64,000 nucleotides of DNA from Weizmannia acidilactici (GCF_008974185.1 NZ_BKZP01000002.1:1-64000); one strand, 5' to 3'; shown: positions 45,388 to 55,370, counted from the first letter of the stretch. Made by a program: numbers and translations. The notes: generated by a model from the sequence alone, not told the origin.

Positions 45388-47235
45388 TCACACCACAATC
45401 GTAATCAACCGGTCATTGACATCAACGCTTTTTTTATCGGTTTCCAGCACATCCAAATAAATATCCGAGTTGGTAATGACGATCGGTGAAGTTAAATCGT
45501 ATCCGGCTTCCCGGATTTTGTTAATCTCAAATTCAATTAAAAGTTCACCTTTTTCAACTGTCTGGCCTTTTTTCACATGGACATGGTAATACTTGCCTTC
45601 GAGTTGGACGGTATCAATTCCGATATGGATCAGGATTTCGGCGCCGCCTTTTGATGTAATGCCGATCGCATGGCCGCTTGGGAAAACCGTTGTAACAGTT
45701 CCGCTGATCGGGGCGTACAGCTTACCGACTGAAGGTTTAATGCAAAGCCCTTTGCCGAGCATCCCCGACGCAAATGCAGGGTCACTGACTTGTTCGAGCG
45801 GGATCGTTTCCCCTTTTAACGGGCTTGCGATGACTTCCCTTTCCTCGTACGGAGCGGGTTTTTCTTCCGGATTCCCCAGCTGGATTCCTTCAATAATGGC
45901 CGGTTCTTCCAACTTTTCTTCCGATGCGTCTTTATAACCAAAAAAATAAGTTAAGATCATAGCCAGAATAAAAGCGGCCAAAGTTCCGATCAAAAATCCC
46001 GAAAACCCTTTTCCATAAAACGCAGGTAATGTCGCAAGGCCCGGTAGCATGCTCGTATTTGCGGCGCTGCCTGCAACACCGGTAATTGCCCCGCCGATTG
46101 CGCCTGCAGCTGCCCCAATAACAAACGGTTTTTTAAAGCGCAGCGTAACCCCGAAGACGGCAGGCTCTGTAATGCCAAAAAAACCTGAAAGCGCTGCCGG
46201 TCCGGCAATTGCTTTCACCTCGGCCTTTTCCGTTTTCAAAAACACACCCAAAGCTGCGCCCGCCTGTGCCAATACGGCCGGTGCAATAAGCGCAGTCAAT
46301 GTATCCCGGTGAAAAACAGCAATATTATTTAATGAAACCGGCACAAATTCCCAGTGCACGCCGAAAATGGCAAACATCTGCCAAAATGCGCCGATCATTG
46401 CGCCTGCCAATAATGCGCTCCCGTGATAGATATAGAGGTACCCTTCCGTCAAAGCTTTGCCGATCCCATTGCCAATCGTGCCAAATAAAAGCAGAACGGA
46501 AGGAACCATGACCATCAACAATAGCAGCGGCACCATAAAATTTTTTACTGATGCCGGGATATGACGGTTTAAAAATTTTTCTAATACACTCATGCTCCAT
46601 ACCGAAAGCAGGATCGGAACAACACTTGTGGAGTAATTCACAAATACGACCGGGATATGAAGAAAAGTGAAGTCATTCCCTGCCTGAACTGCCCCTGTAA
46701 TGGAAGGATACAGCATTGCCCCGGCCAACGAGACCGCCACGAACGGATTGGCATCAAATTTTCGCGCGCTTGTAATCGCTATCAAAATAGGTAAAAAGTA
46801 AAACAAACTGTCTGAAGCCGCATACCAAATCACATAGGTACCGCTTGATTGTGAAATCCAGTGTAAAGAAACGCAAATCAGCAAAATCCCTTTTAAAATC
46901 CCTGCGCCTGCCAATACGCCCAAAAACGGTACAAAAATGGAAGTGGCCGTATCAATGATCCTATTCCATAAGTTCCCTTCCGAACGGCTGATTTGGATTA
47001 ATTTTAAAATTTTTTTGTACACCCCGTCAACATTGCCGCCAATCACGATTTGGAAGCGTCCGCCGCCCGATGCCACCTCGATCACATCGTCCAGTTCTTC
47101 AATTGCGTCCTTTTTTGCCTTAGCGGGATCATTTAACTTAAATCTCAGCCTTGTCGCACAGTGGACAACAGCCTGGATATTCTCTTCACCGCCGACCAAT
47201 TGCACCAGTTCCTTTGCCAATTGCTCATAAACCAT
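45388..47235 (-). CDS. bglP: Beta-glucoside-type PTS enzyme IIBCA
   Basis: A 615-residue fused PTS transporter. Domain order is IIB (phospho-Cys in VVHCATRLRFKL, near residue 26), IIC with about ten membrane segments (VPFLGVLAGAGILKG to YFFGYKD), then IIA at the end (phospho-His in ILIHIGIDTVQLEGKYYHVH, about 545). This is the BglP/beta-glucoside class; the exact sugar is not certain. Usually such genes have a LicT/BglG antiterminator leader, but only about 35 nt lie between the -10 and the ATG here. No phospho-beta-glucosidase gene is adjacent. ATG at 47235 is preferred to GTG at 47244. Confidence 0.93.
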   Translation of the reverse strand: MVYEQLAKELVQLVGGEENIQAVVHCATRLRFKLNDPAKAKKDAIEELDDVIEVASGGGRFQIVIGGNVDGVYKKILKLIQISRSEGNLWNRIIDTATSIFVPFLGVLAGAGILKGILLICVSLHWISQSSGTYVIWYAASDSLFYFLPILIAITSARKFDANPFVAVSLAGAMLYPSITGAVQAGNDFTFLHIPVVFVNYSTSVVPILLSVWSMSVLEKFLNRHIPASVKNFMVPLLLLMVMVPSVLLLFGTIGNGIGKALTEGYLYIYHGSALLAGAMIGAFWQMFAIFGVHWEFVPVSLNNIAVFHRDTLTALIAPAVLAQAGAALGVFLKTEKAEVKAIAGPAALSGFFGITEPAVFGVTLRFKKPFVIGAAAGAIGGAITGVAGSAANTSMLPGLATLPAFYGKGFSGFLIGTLAAFILAMILTYFFGYKDASEEKLEEPAIIEGIQLGNPEEKPAPYEEREVIASPLKGETIPLEQVSDPAFASGMLGKGLCIKPSVGKLYAPISGTVTTVFPSGHAIGITSKGGAEILIHIGIDTVQLEGKYYHVHVKKGQTVEKGELLIEFEINKIREAGYDLTSPIVITNSDIYLDVLETDKKSVDVNDRLITIVV

Positions 47236-47273
47236 CCTTCTCACCCTTTCCCAATATTTGTCCTCTTATTTTT

Positions 47274-47279
47274 ATTATA
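47274..47279 (-). promoter_or_regulatory. -10 element of the PTS gene
   Basis: TATAAT on the minus strand, 39 nt before the ATG. The -35 is poor, which suggests a positively acting factor. Confidence 0.5.
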
Positions 47280-47297
47280 AGCCCCCGGTAAACAAAT

Positions 47298-47311
47298 TGT
47301 ATGCCCTTTCA
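47298..47311. promoter_or_regulatory. Weak cre-like site
   Basis: TGAAAGGGCATACA (minus strand) has two mismatches to the CcpA box TGWAANCGNTNWCA and overlaps the -35 region of the PTS gene. Confidence 0.3.
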
Positions 47312-47315
47312 CGAC

Positions 47316-47365
47316 AAGTTTGTGAAAAATTGAACATTATTTTGGAAGGATGACTAAGTTTGTGA
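47316..47365. promoter_or_regulatory. Two 10-bp direct repeats 40 bp apart upstream of the PTS gene
   Basis: AAGTTTGTGA occurs at 47316-47325 and at 47356-47365, each preceded by GAC (second copy GACT). The 40-bp spacing equals about four helical turns. Location just upstream of the -35 fits operator half-sites for an unknown regulator. Confidence 0.45.
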
Positions 47366-47471
47366 TTTTTTTCATAACTTCAATAACAAATATAACATCC
47401 ATAATCGTCTTGCTCGCAACCATTACATGAAAAAAGGTCTTTTTGCACACTTTCGGGACTTTTTTTCACAC

Positions 47472-47518
47472 AAAAAAAGCAGCAGGCATTGCCGTAATGG
47501 CATCCCGCCGCTTTTCTA
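47472..47518 (-). terminator. Terminator of yhgE
   Basis: On the minus strand AAAGCGGCGGGATGCC and GGCATTGCCTGCTGCTTT pair, followed by T7. Confidence 0.85.
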
Positions 47519-47537
47519 TCACTTTATCAATCTCTCA

Positions 47538-50183
47538 TTAAATCGGGTCGTTTGATCCTTCCATTTCCAGCATGCCGTTATAGCGTTTGAACCTCACCAC
47601 AAAAACAAGAAGCGAAAGGAATACAAAGCTTGCAAAATAAATGGAAAGCATGTAGAAATTATACCACATATAGCTGAAATCACCGCTTGAAATGACTGCT
47701 TTAAACATTTGCAACGAATAGGTCATCGGCACCGCATAATGGACTGCCCGGAGCGCTTTTGGAATCAACTCAAGCGGGAAGGTTCCGGCACTTGACGTTA
47801 ATTGTAAAATCAGGATAATGACCGCAATGTACCGGCCCGGATTAGCAAAAGCAGCGACCAGAAAATGGATGATCGCCATAAAGGTCAAACTTGTCGCGAT
47901 CGTCGCGGCAATAAACAGCGGTACACTTTGCACATGTACCTTTATCAGTTCCAGAATAATGAAATCGGCCAAAAGCGACTGCAGGACGCCGACCAATACC
48001 ATTACGCCGAATTTTCCAAGGAACCATGTCACACCGTTTTTTGGAAGGATAGCCGGATCTTTCACATTGTAAATAATGGTCAATAATAATCCGCCGACGA
48101 ACAAACCGAGCGAAAGGAAATATGGCGCTAGGCCAGTCCCGTAGTTTGGCACTTTCGTATAGGCATGCTGGTTTAGATTGACCGGACTGCTCATCATATT
48201 GTAAGTTGCATCAGTCGGGTGGAGTTTTCCTGTCTGATCGGCTGCATCCCCCAATTTGCTGCTGAGTTTGTCGGCCCCATTATTTAATTGATCCGTACCG
48301 GAGGCCAGGTTAGCCGCACCGTCTTTCAATTGTTTGCTTCCGCTTGCCAAATTGCCGGAACCATTCAGGAGTTGGGAAGTTCCTTTCACCAGGACACTCG
48401 ATCCGTCCGCCAGCGATTTCGTACCATTGGCAAGTGCATTTGATCCGCTCACCAGTTTCCCAGTACCGTCAGCAAGCGCGTCCGATCCGGCCGCCAATTG
48501 CTGTGTACCGTTGACGAGCTGCCCGGAACCGCTGTCAAGCTTTCCGAGGCCCGATGCAAGCTCGGCTGCACCGGATTGGATACTGCCCGCACCGGATGCT
48601 GCTTCTTGCAGCTTTTCGTTAAATGTTGTTTCGTTTTTCACATATTCGTTTTCCCCGCTTGCCAGCTTCTCTGCGCCGGAGTTCAGCGTTTCTACCCCTT
48701 TTGAAAGCTGGCTGATGCCGGTTTGCAGCTGCTTTTGTCCGCTTGCAATGCTGGAAAGCCCGTTGTTTAATGGATTAAATTTTGGTGCAATAGCCGCTGC
48801 GATCTGGCTCTCGAGGCTTGAGGCAGACTGCTGCTGTCCGGAACTTATGACAGAAGCAATATTTTTACTGATTTCATCCTGCACGGTTTTCTTATCCGGA
48901 ATATTGCTCTTCACTTGGGAAGCTACCTGAAGATATACATTTTCCGGCAAAACCTGTTTCAGTTGGCTCAGCAATTGCTGTGCCTGCTGTTGTTGCTCAG
49001 TGACTATTTGTTCAGCAAGATTCTCGCTGAGTTGTGTTTCCAGCGTGCCCAAACTGCTGTTCATTTGGCTTGTTACCGCAGAAGATATTTGCCCCGGCAG
49101 CGCCGTTTGCAGCTGGGCAAATCCCTGCTGTACTTTTTCTGTTACGCTGATGATAGCTGGCAAATTTTGATTTGCTACATTTATGCCTTCTTTGAGTTCT
49201 GAGCTCCCGCTTGCAACCTGGTCCGCACCTGACTGCAGCTGCTTGGAAGCCGACAATAATTGTCCGCTTGCCGAAGACAATTGATTTAAACCCGATGCCA
49301 AGCTTTTTGATCCGGACGCAAGCCGATCCGCGCCTGATTTTGCATCCGAAAGCCCGTTCGAAAATGTAACCGAGCTGGCCGCGAGTTTAGCCAGGTTGTT
49401 TTTCATGGCAACCGCCCCACTGTTGGCCTGGCTTACGCCTTCGTTTAAGTCAAGAGCGCCGTCATATAATTTTAAAGCCCCCTGATTTAAATCGGAAGCG
49501 CCGCTGTGCACCCGGCCGATCCCTTTATTGAGGGCAATGGCGCCGTTAAACAGCGATTGCGTCCCTTTTCTTAAAATGACCGCGCCATCTTCCAGCTTCC
49601 CGCTTCCTTCTGAAAGATTTTTTGCCCCTTTGCTTGCAGTTTTGTATCCGTTTGCCATATCTTTTATTTTGCTGAATACTTCTTCGGCATACGTTTTGGT
49701 GACTTGTTCCGCCACGCTGGACTTAATTTTATTCATCGCTGATTCTTCAATTTTAGAAGAAGTATAATTCATGGCCTGGTTTTGAACATAATTTAACTGC
49801 AATTTTTTCGGATTTTGATCAAGCAGGGTTGTTGCATTTTTTGAGAAATCCCCTGGAATCTCAATAATCATATAATATTTATTGTTTTTCATTTCTTTTT
49901 CAGCCGTTGCTTTGCTGACAAAATGGAAATCAAGGCTGTCTTTCTTCTTAAGATGATCAACCAGCTTATCCCCAAGGGCCAAATGTTCTCCGTTCATTGT
50001 TGCCCCTTTGTCTTCATTGACAACGGCAACTGGCAATTTTTCGAGGCTTCCATAAGGATCCCAAAAAGACCAAATAAACATGCCCGCGTACAAAATCGGC
50101 ACAAGTATAATGGCAGCCGTTTCAATTAACCTTTTTGGCGAATGCAAAATCTTGCGTATTTCCGCGAACCATAAACCGTCCAT
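47538..50183 (-). CDS. yhgE: YhgE/Pip-type membrane protein with heptad repeats
   Basis: An 881-residue protein with one N-terminal membrane segment (about 19-38), a very long extracytoplasmic region (about 39-670) and five or six C-terminal membrane segments of ABC-2 type. The extracytoplasmic part contains runs of a strict 7-residue pattern GxxxLxx (for example GTQQLAAGSDALADGTGKLV). It matches B. subtilis YhgE and the lactococcal phage-infection protein Pip; ABC-2-like proteins of this class may be receptors or secretion components. It lies just downstream of yhgD, its probable regulator. Confidence 0.92.
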   Translation of the reverse strand: MDGLWFAEIRKILHSPKRLIETAAIILVPILYAGMFIWSFWDPYGSLEKLPVAVVNEDKGATMNGEHLALGDKLVDHLKKKDSLDFHFVSKATAEKEMKNNKYYMIIEIPGDFSKNATTLLDQNPKKLQLNYVQNQAMNYTSSKIEESAMNKIKSSVAEQVTKTYAEEVFSKIKDMANGYKTASKGAKNLSEGSGKLEDGAVILRKGTQSLFNGAIALNKGIGRVHSGASDLNQGALKLYDGALDLNEGVSQANSGAVAMKNNLAKLAASSVTFSNGLSDAKSGADRLASGSKSLASGLNQLSSASGQLLSASKQLQSGADQVASGSSELKEGINVANQNLPAIISVTEKVQQGFAQLQTALPGQISSAVTSQMNSSLGTLETQLSENLAEQIVTEQQQQAQQLLSQLKQVLPENVYLQVASQVKSNIPDKKTVQDEISKNIASVISSGQQQSASSLESQIAAAIAPKFNPLNNGLSSIASGQKQLQTGISQLSKGVETLNSGAEKLASGENEYVKNETTFNEKLQEAASGAGSIQSGAAELASGLGKLDSGSGQLVNGTQQLAAGSDALADGTGKLVSGSNALANGTKSLADGSSVLVKGTSQLLNGSGNLASGSKQLKDGAANLASGTDQLNNGADKLSSKLGDAADQTGKLHPTDATYNMMSSPVNLNQHAYTKVPNYGTGLAPYFLSLGLFVGGLLLTIIYNVKDPAILPKNGVTWFLGKFGVMVLVGVLQSLLADFIILELIKVHVQSVPLFIAATIATSLTFMAIIHFLVAAFANPGRYIAVIILILQLTSSAGTFPLELIPKALRAVHYAVPMTYSLQMFKAVISSGDFSYMWYNFYMLSIYFASFVFLSLLVFVVRFKRYNGMLEMEGSNDPI

Positions 50184-50221
50184 CTGAAAACCTCCTTTAG
50201 AACTTTTGTTTGCCTGGAGTG

Positions 50222-50797
50222 TCAGTTTTGCAGCCCTTTTAACAAATACAGCTCAAACACTTCCGCAATTTCTTCTTTCGTCAAAGATTCGTGGTGCTTT
50301 TCCCAATCGAAAATAATGGCGACATAAAGTTTGAACATCACGAAAGCGGTTAGTTCTGGGTTGCACGGTTTGATTTTTCCGGCTCCTATTGCACGTTCTA
50401 GAAGTTCCTTAATATAAGCGATAATTTTTTCCTCAATCTTTTCAATCATTTCATTGACCGCCGGCGTGCCCATTTCTTTTTGTTCTTCAAACAGCTTGAG
50501 CGTCAGCTGGTGTGATCTCCGGAACTCAAGGATGCTGAACAGGGCGGAATGGAGATTGGCATAAAATGAAGCCTGTTGATCCATCGCTTCTTCCGCGACC
50601 TGCTGCATTTCATCAATTAAACGCGAGATAATCTCATTAAACAGTTCCTCTTTGTTCCGAAAAAAGTTGTAAATCGTGCCTTTTCCTACATTTGCCATTT
50701 TTGCAATGAGATCCATCGTAGTTGCTTTGTAGCCGTATTGTGAAAAAGCTTTCGTTGAGGCATTTAAAATTTGCATTCTGCGGTCCACTTCCAACAT
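50222..50797 (-). CDS. yhgD: TetR family regulator YhgD
   Basis: A 191-residue TetR protein. The HTH is in ILNASTKAFSQYGYKATTMD LIAKMANVGKGTIYNFFRNK EELF (about 8-51); the C-terminal ligand/dimer domain is helical. Ligand unknown. AAGGAGGTGGAA precedes ATG 50797. It lies 38 nt before yhgE on the same strand and an inverted repeat lies upstream of it, so it likely represses the yhgD-yhgE unit. Confidence 0.92.
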   Translation of the reverse strand: MLEVDRRMQILNASTKAFSQYGYKATTMDLIAKMANVGKGTIYNFFRNKEELFNEIISRLIDEMQQVAEEAMDQQASFYANLHSALFSILEFRRSHQLTLKLFEEQKEMGTPAVNEMIEKIEEKIIAYIKELLERAIGAGKIKPCNPELTAFVMFKLYVAIIFDWEKHHESLTKEEIAEVFELYLLKGLQN

Positions 50798-50841
50798 TTC
50801 CACCTCCTTAAAACCATATGACTATTATAGTTTTTTTGGTC

Positions 50842-50860
50842 AACTTTAATAACAAAAGTT
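50842..50860. promoter_or_regulatory. Candidate YhgD operator
   Basis: AACTTT-N7-AAAGTT, an inverted repeat 13 nt upstream of a perfect TATAAT (minus strand, 50829-50824) ahead of yhgD. Typical placement for TetR autorepression. Confidence 0.45.
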
Positions 50861-50925
50861 ACTTTACCATATTTCGGCTGTTATATCAAGAATGTTTAAC
50901 CCGATAAAACGGAATATACACGGCC

Positions 50926-50977
50926 GAAAAAATAAAAGCGGCGGGTTCTTGCCGAGACAGCATCCCACCACTTTAAA
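50926..50977 (-). terminator. Terminator of the hemE-hemH-hemY operon
   Basis: On the minus strand AAAGTGGTGGG and CCCGCCGCTTT pair with two G-U wobbles, followed by TATTTTTT. Confidence 0.7.
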
Positions 50978-51022
50978 AGCTTGCTGATCGATATACAAAA
51001 GGGCATTCGATAATAAAGAACT

Positions 51023-52456
51023 TTAAAATTCTTCTTGGTACTGGAAATACCGAAGCATCTCTACCACTGCAGACCTGCCTTGCGATATGCAGTCAGGCAG
51101 GCCGATTCCATGAAAGGAACTTCCAGCAAACGAAATGCCCGGGAGTTCTTTTTTTGCCTGTTTTAAAATCTTTTCTATCCTGTCTTTATGGCCAACAGTA
51201 TATTGCGGCATGGCGTATTTCCAGCGGGAAACGATGGTAAACTCGGGTTCTGCCGCAATTTCCATAATTTTGCCCAAGTCTTCCAAGACGATTTTTTGAA
51301 TCCGGTCATCCGCCAGATCCACAACCGCAGCTTCCGCCGTGCGCCCGATATAGCAGCGCAGCAGAGCTTTCCCATGTGGTGCGGCGTGCGGCCATTTTTT
51401 ATGCGTCCAGGTGCAGGCGGTAATGGTATAGTCGCTGTTTCTCGCCACAACAAATCCTGTCCCGTCAATGTCTTTTTTCACCGCAGCTTCCGGAAACGAC
51501 ATGGACACCGTGGCAACCGAAGTGGACGGCACCGTTTGCAGCGGTCCAAAAAAAGGATACTTTGAAAAAATATGGGGCAAGGCAAAATGCGGCAACCCCG
51601 ATATAATATAATCCGCCGAAATACGGCTGCCGTTTGTCAGCTCAATCGTATAACCGCCTTCATTTATATTCTTTTCGACCGTATCCACCGTGACGCCTTT
51701 CATCACGGTATCAGCGCCGATTTTTTCCTCGAGAGCTTCCACCAATGTCTCAAGGCCGTTCTTGAAGGTAAAAAAAGCTCCTTTCTTTTGAGTCGGCCTC
51801 GAATCAGCCGCAAACCCAGAAGTTTCTTTTTTCATGCCAAGGATAAGGCTGCGATGTTTCCGTACAGCTTCGAAAAACTGCGGCTGCGTCGAGAGTACGC
51901 TCAGTTCATCGACATCTCCTGCGTAAACCCCGAACAATAGCGGCTCAACGAGATTTTCAAGCACTTCTTCCCCGAGCCGGTAACGTACAAAATCGCCGAT
52001 CGACTGGTCATTATCCATTTTTCTGCGCGGCAGGACAAAATCGGCAAGCGCCCTGATTTTGCCGGTAACCGAAAACAGCCCCGACGCAAAAAAAGGCGTG
52101 AGCTTCGTCGGGATGCCCATTACCGAGCCTTTTGGAACCGGATGCAATTGCTGGTTTAAAATAATATAAGATTTACCTGTCGCATTGGAAACCAGTTCAG
52201 ACTCCAGCCCGAGATCCTGCACAAGCCGGAGGGCGCTTTTTTTTCTCGCTAAAAAAGAATCAGGACCCCGTTCGACGATATACCCGTCCCTGCGGATTGT
52301 CTGGATTTTTCCGCCAAGCCGGCGCCCCTTTTCCAGCAAAATCACGTCAAGTGGCAGATTTTGGTGTTGTATCAAATACTGCAAATAATATGCAGCCGTT
52401 AAGCCGGTAATTCCTCCGCCAAGAACGGCTATTTTTTTTCTGTTCTCGGCCATCAT
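51023..52456 (-). CDS. hemY: Coproporphyrinogen III oxidase (HemY/CgoX)
   Basis: An FAD flavoprotein of 477 residues that oxidises coproporphyrinogen III to coproporphyrin III in the Gram-positive haem pathway. The FAD motif IAVLGGGITGLTAAYYLQ opens the protein, followed by LEKGRRLGGKIQTIRRDGYI VERGPDSFL. The C-terminal FAD motif is SFAGSSFHGIGLPDCISQGR SAV. ATG 52456 (or 52453) lies after AAGAAGGTGCTG. Third gene of hemE-hemH-hemY; 81 nt after hemH. Confidence 0.95.
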   Translation of the reverse strand: MMAENRKKIAVLGGGITGLTAAYYLQYLIQHQNLPLDVILLEKGRRLGGKIQTIRRDGYIVERGPDSFLARKKSALRLVQDLGLESELVSNATGKSYIILNQQLHPVPKGSVMGIPTKLTPFFASGLFSVTGKIRALADFVLPRRKMDNDQSIGDFVRYRLGEEVLENLVEPLLFGVYAGDVDELSVLSTQPQFFEAVRKHRSLILGMKKETSGFAADSRPTQKKGAFFTFKNGLETLVEALEEKIGADTVMKGVTVDTVEKNINEGGYTIELTNGSRISADYIISGLPHFALPHIFSKYPFFGPLQTVPSTSVATVSMSFPEAAVKKDIDGTGFVVARNSDYTITACTWTHKKWPHAAPHGKALLRCYIGRTAEAAVVDLADDRIQKIVLEDLGKIMEIAAEPEFTIVSRWKYAMPQYTVGHKDRIEKILKQAKKELPGISFAGSSFHGIGLPDCISQGRSAVVEMLRYFQYQEEF

Positions 52457-52537
52457 CAGCACCTTCTTTGGCAATAATGTCGAATCATGTATGGTAAACC
52501 GCCGCCAGGCAGCCGTCATGATGACGGGCGGATCGCA

Positions 52538-53494
52538 CTAAAATTTCCGGGCTGGATGCATCCATTTCTCAGCCTGTTTCAGCACAACATCAGCCAATGC
52601 ATCGATAAATGCCGGGTTGTCGTTCGGCATTTCCGGACGATAATAGGCTGTACCGACCGCCTTGCAAACGGTTTTGCACTCATAATCATTATCGTATAAA
52701 ACTTCCAGATGTTCGGCAACAAATCCGACCGGGGCATAAACGAAAGCTTTATAATGATGCTTTTCGAAAAGATCCCTTGTTAGATCCTGCACATCCGGAC
52801 CGAGCCATGGATCCGGCGTATTGCCGGCGCTCTGCCAGCCGATGGCATAATGTTGGATGCCGGCCGCCTCCGCAATCAGTTCCGCTGTTTTTTGGATCTG
52901 GTACGGATACGGGTCGCCGTACTGTAAAATTTTTTCAGGAAGACTGTGCGCCGATACAATTAAGCATGACGCTTCCCGCTCTTCTTCACTCATTGTAGCA
53001 TAAGTTTTCTTTAATTGGTCTGCCCAAAATTGAATAAATTTCGGCTCATCATACCAGCTTTCAATCGAATGGATAGCCGGTCCGCCTAATTTTTCGGCCG
53101 TTTCTTTCGCTCTTGTATTATACGACTTGACGCTGAATACGGAATAATGCGGCGCAAGCACGATGGAAACGGATTCTTCAATACCGTCTTCGTGCATTTT
53201 GGCAACTGTATCCTCAATAAAAGGTTCGATATGTTTTAACCCGATATACACTTTAAATTCTAATTGGTCCTGCAATCCGTTCAGCCTCGCCTCAAGCGCA
53301 TAAGCCTGCTTTTCTGTCGTTTTTGCAAGCGGAGACAGCCCCCCGATCGCTTTATATCTGTACTTTAAGTCTTCGAGCATCTCATCCGTCGGCCTTCTGC
53401 CATGCCGGATATGGGTATAGTACCGTTCGATATCGTCTTCTTTATATGGCGTACCGTACGCCATAACGAGCAATCCGATTTTTTTCTTTGTCAT
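52538..53494 (-). CDS. hemH: Coproporphyrin III ferrochelatase (HemH/CpfC)
   Basis: A 318-residue ferrochelatase that inserts Fe2+ into coproporphyrin [31 protein letters not shown] opens it; the catalytic His is in SAHSLPEKI (about 183) and the Glu in [16 protein letters not shown] (about 263). Soluble-type Gram-positive enzyme. TGGAGGAATAATC precedes the ATG; the gene starts 3 nt after the hemE stop, so expression is coupled. Confidence 0.97.
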   Translation of the reverse strand: MTKKKIGLLVMAYGTPYKEDDIERYYTHIRHGRRPTDEMLEDLKYRYKAIGGLSPLAKTTEKQAYALEARLNGLQDQLEFKVYIGLKHIEPFIEDTVAKMHEDGIEESVSIVLAPHYSVFSVKSYNTRAKETAEKLGGPAIHSIESWYDEPKFIQFWADQLKKTYATMSEEEREASCLIVSAHSLPEKILQYGDPYPYQIQKTAELIAEAAGIQHYAIGWQSAGNTPDPWLGPDVQDLTRDLFEKHHYKAFVYAPVGFVAEHLEVLYDNDYECKTVCKAVGTAYYRPEMPNDNPAFIDALADVVLKQAEKWMHPARKF

Positions 53495-53496
53495 GA

Positions 53497-54555
53497 TTAT
53501 TCCTCCAGTTTCTTTCTTTCGCTGTACTCATGAATAAATGCGGTTAATCTTTTTAATGTTTCCGGACGGACATCCGGAAAAACACCGTGCCCGAGATTAA
53601 AAATATAGCCGGGATGCTTCATCCCTTCATCCAGAATGGCCGCCGCTTTCTGTTCAATGACTTCCCACGGGGCCAAGAGCACTGCTGGATCCAAATTTCC
53701 CTGGATGGCTTTCGTCACGCCGAGCGCGCGCGCCTGTCCGATCGACATCCGCCAGTCAAGCCCAACGACATCAAGCGGCAGACTGTTCCATTCAAGCGCC
53801 AAATGGCTCGCCCCGACGCCGAACATAATCAAAGGAGCGTTTTCTTCACGCAGTTCGGAAAAAATCCGCTCCATCACTGGTTTTATATAGAAGCGGTAAT
53901 CTTCCGCGTTTAAGGTACCGACCCATGAATCAAAAATTTGGATCGCGCTTGCCCCCGCTTTAATTTGCGCTTTTACGTAAACTATGATCATGTCGGCAAG
54001 TTTTTCCATCAGTGCAAACCATGCTTTCGGCTCGGTATACATAAATGCTTTTGTCTTTCTGTAGTCTTTCGACGGGCCGCCTTCAATCATATAGCTTGAC
54101 AAAGTAAATGGCGCGCCGGAAAACCCGATCAGCGGAACTGTCAATTGTTCCTCCGTTAAAAGCTTAATCGTCTTTAAAACATATGGAATATCTTCTTCCG
54201 GTTGGAGCTCCCCCAATTTTTCAACATCCTTTAAAGAAGAAATCGGGTTATGTATGACAGGCCCTTTTCCTGCCAGAATTTCTACATCAACACCAAGGGC
54301 AGGGAGCGGGGTCATGATATCTTTATAAAGAATTGCGGCATCCACATCGTAGTTTTCCACCGGGAGCCTCGTCACATATGCGCATATTTCCGGCTGGTGC
54401 GTGATATCAAAGAGAGAATATTTTTCTTTTAATTTTCGGTACTCCGGCTGCGACCTTCCCGCCTGCCGCATATACCAGACCGGAACGTGGCCGGTTTTTT
54501 CACCTCTTGCTGCTTTTAATAGCGAATCGTTTTTGATCTTTTTATTCAAATGCAT
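53497..54555 (-). CDS. hemE: Uroporphyrinogen decarboxylase
   Basis: HemE removes four carboxyl groups from uroporphyrinogen III to make coproporphyrinogen III. The 352-residue protein shows the signature [22 protein letters not shown] (about 25-46) and [17 protein letters not shown] (about 145-161); [14 protein letters not shown] and [11 protein letters not shown] are further blocks. Start: ATG 54555 sits only 2 nt after AGGAGG, so a TTG at 54549 with 8-nt spacing is a real alternative. First gene of the haem operon. Confidence 0.96.
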   Translation of the reverse strand: MHLNKKIKNDSLLKAARGEKTGHVPVWYMRQAGRSQPEYRKLKEKYSLFDITHQPEICAYVTRLPVENYDVDAAILYKDIMTPLPALGVDVEILAGKGPVIHNPISSLKDVEKLGELQPEEDIPYVLKTIKLLTEEQLTVPLIGFSGAPFTLSSYMIEGGPSKDYRKTKAFMYTEPKAWFALMEKLADMIIVYVKAQIKAGASAIQIFDSWVGTLNAEDYRFYIKPVMERIFSELREENAPLIMFGVGASHLALEWNSLPLDVVGLDWRMSIGQARALGVTKAIQGNLDPAVLLAPWEVIEQKAAAILDEGMKHPGYIFNLGHGVFPDVRPETLKRLTAFIHEYSERKKLEE

Positions 54556-54804
54556 ATCCTCCTCATGCCACACAGTCACTATTCATTTTAAAATAATTCT
54601 TTTCAAATAAAAACTATTTTAACTAAAAATGCATGGAACCATTTTTTACTATAATCTTTTTGGCAAAAAATGTGTAGGAAGCCTTTCCAACTTTCATAAA
54701 ATTGCCGAATTCTGTCCGATTTTGCAGATTCAGAACTTTATCATATGTTTCATTGAATGGCCGCAGTGAATAGTATAAACTAAGAGTAGAGAGGGGTGAT
54801 CGAT

Positions 54805-55317
54805 ATGAATATTTATATCACAACGGGCACCTATGATTATTTATTAAAGATAAAAGAAAAATACCCAAATGAGAAAATGGTACTCATGCAAAACCCTGAA
54901 CATGCCCTGTTAGTGCACGAAACGGAAGGAAAAACAGTTTTCACCACACCGAGACATTATAAACTGGCTGCCACTGCCGGAGATTTAGGAGACGGAATAT
55001 TCTTTATTTTTACCCATCTCCCTATTCCTGATGAAGGGAAACCAGTATACGAATTCAACTTCAAAAAAAACACCCCGGTTATCGAACACAAGCCCGGTTT
55101 CGCGGCATTCCGGCTTCTCCGCCCTGTGAAAGGGGACACTTATATTGCGGTTACAGGGTGGAAAGATGAAGATTCTTTTGGAAGATGGAAACGCTCTATT
55201 GATTATTTGCTTGTCCACAGCCTCGATCTCACCGACATCGGCACAAACAAAAGCACATACAATGCCCCGGCATTTACTAAAGAGTATGTTGTGCCACAGG
55301 ATAAAGAAGCATCATGA
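54805..55317 (+). CDS. hmoB: Haem-degrading monooxygenase HmoB
   Basis: A 170-residue protein with an N-terminal Bacillus-specific segment (MNIYITTGTYDYLLKIKEKY, then LMQNPEHALLVHETEGKTVF) and a C-terminal antibiotic-biosynthesis-monooxygenase domain (AFRLLRPVKGDTYIAVTGWK DEDSFGRWKRS). This is the layout of B. subtilis HmoB (YhgC), which opens haem and releases iron. Its place beside and divergent from hemEHY suggests balancing haem synthesis and turnover. ATG 54805 follows AGAGGGGTGA. Confidence 0.92.
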   Translation: MNIYITTGTYDYLLKIKEKYPNEKMVLMQNPEHALLVHETEGKTVFTTPRHYKLAATAGDLGDGIFFIFTHLPIPDEGKPVYEFNFKKNTPVIEHKPGFAAFRLLRPVKGDTYIAVTGWKDEDSFGRWKRSIDYLLVHSLDLTDIGTNKSTYNAPAFTKEYVVPQDKEAS

Positions 55318-55370
55318 TCAACAAACCCCGGCTTGCCCGAACCGGCAGCCGGGATTTGTTGATCATAAAA
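55314..55370 (+). terminator. Long hairpin after hmoB
   Basis: GATCAACAAACCCCGGCT and AGCCGGGATTTGTTGATC pair over about 17 bp with one bulge, immediately after the stop. It is followed by ATAAAAAC, so the T-run is absent. Confidence 0.6.
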
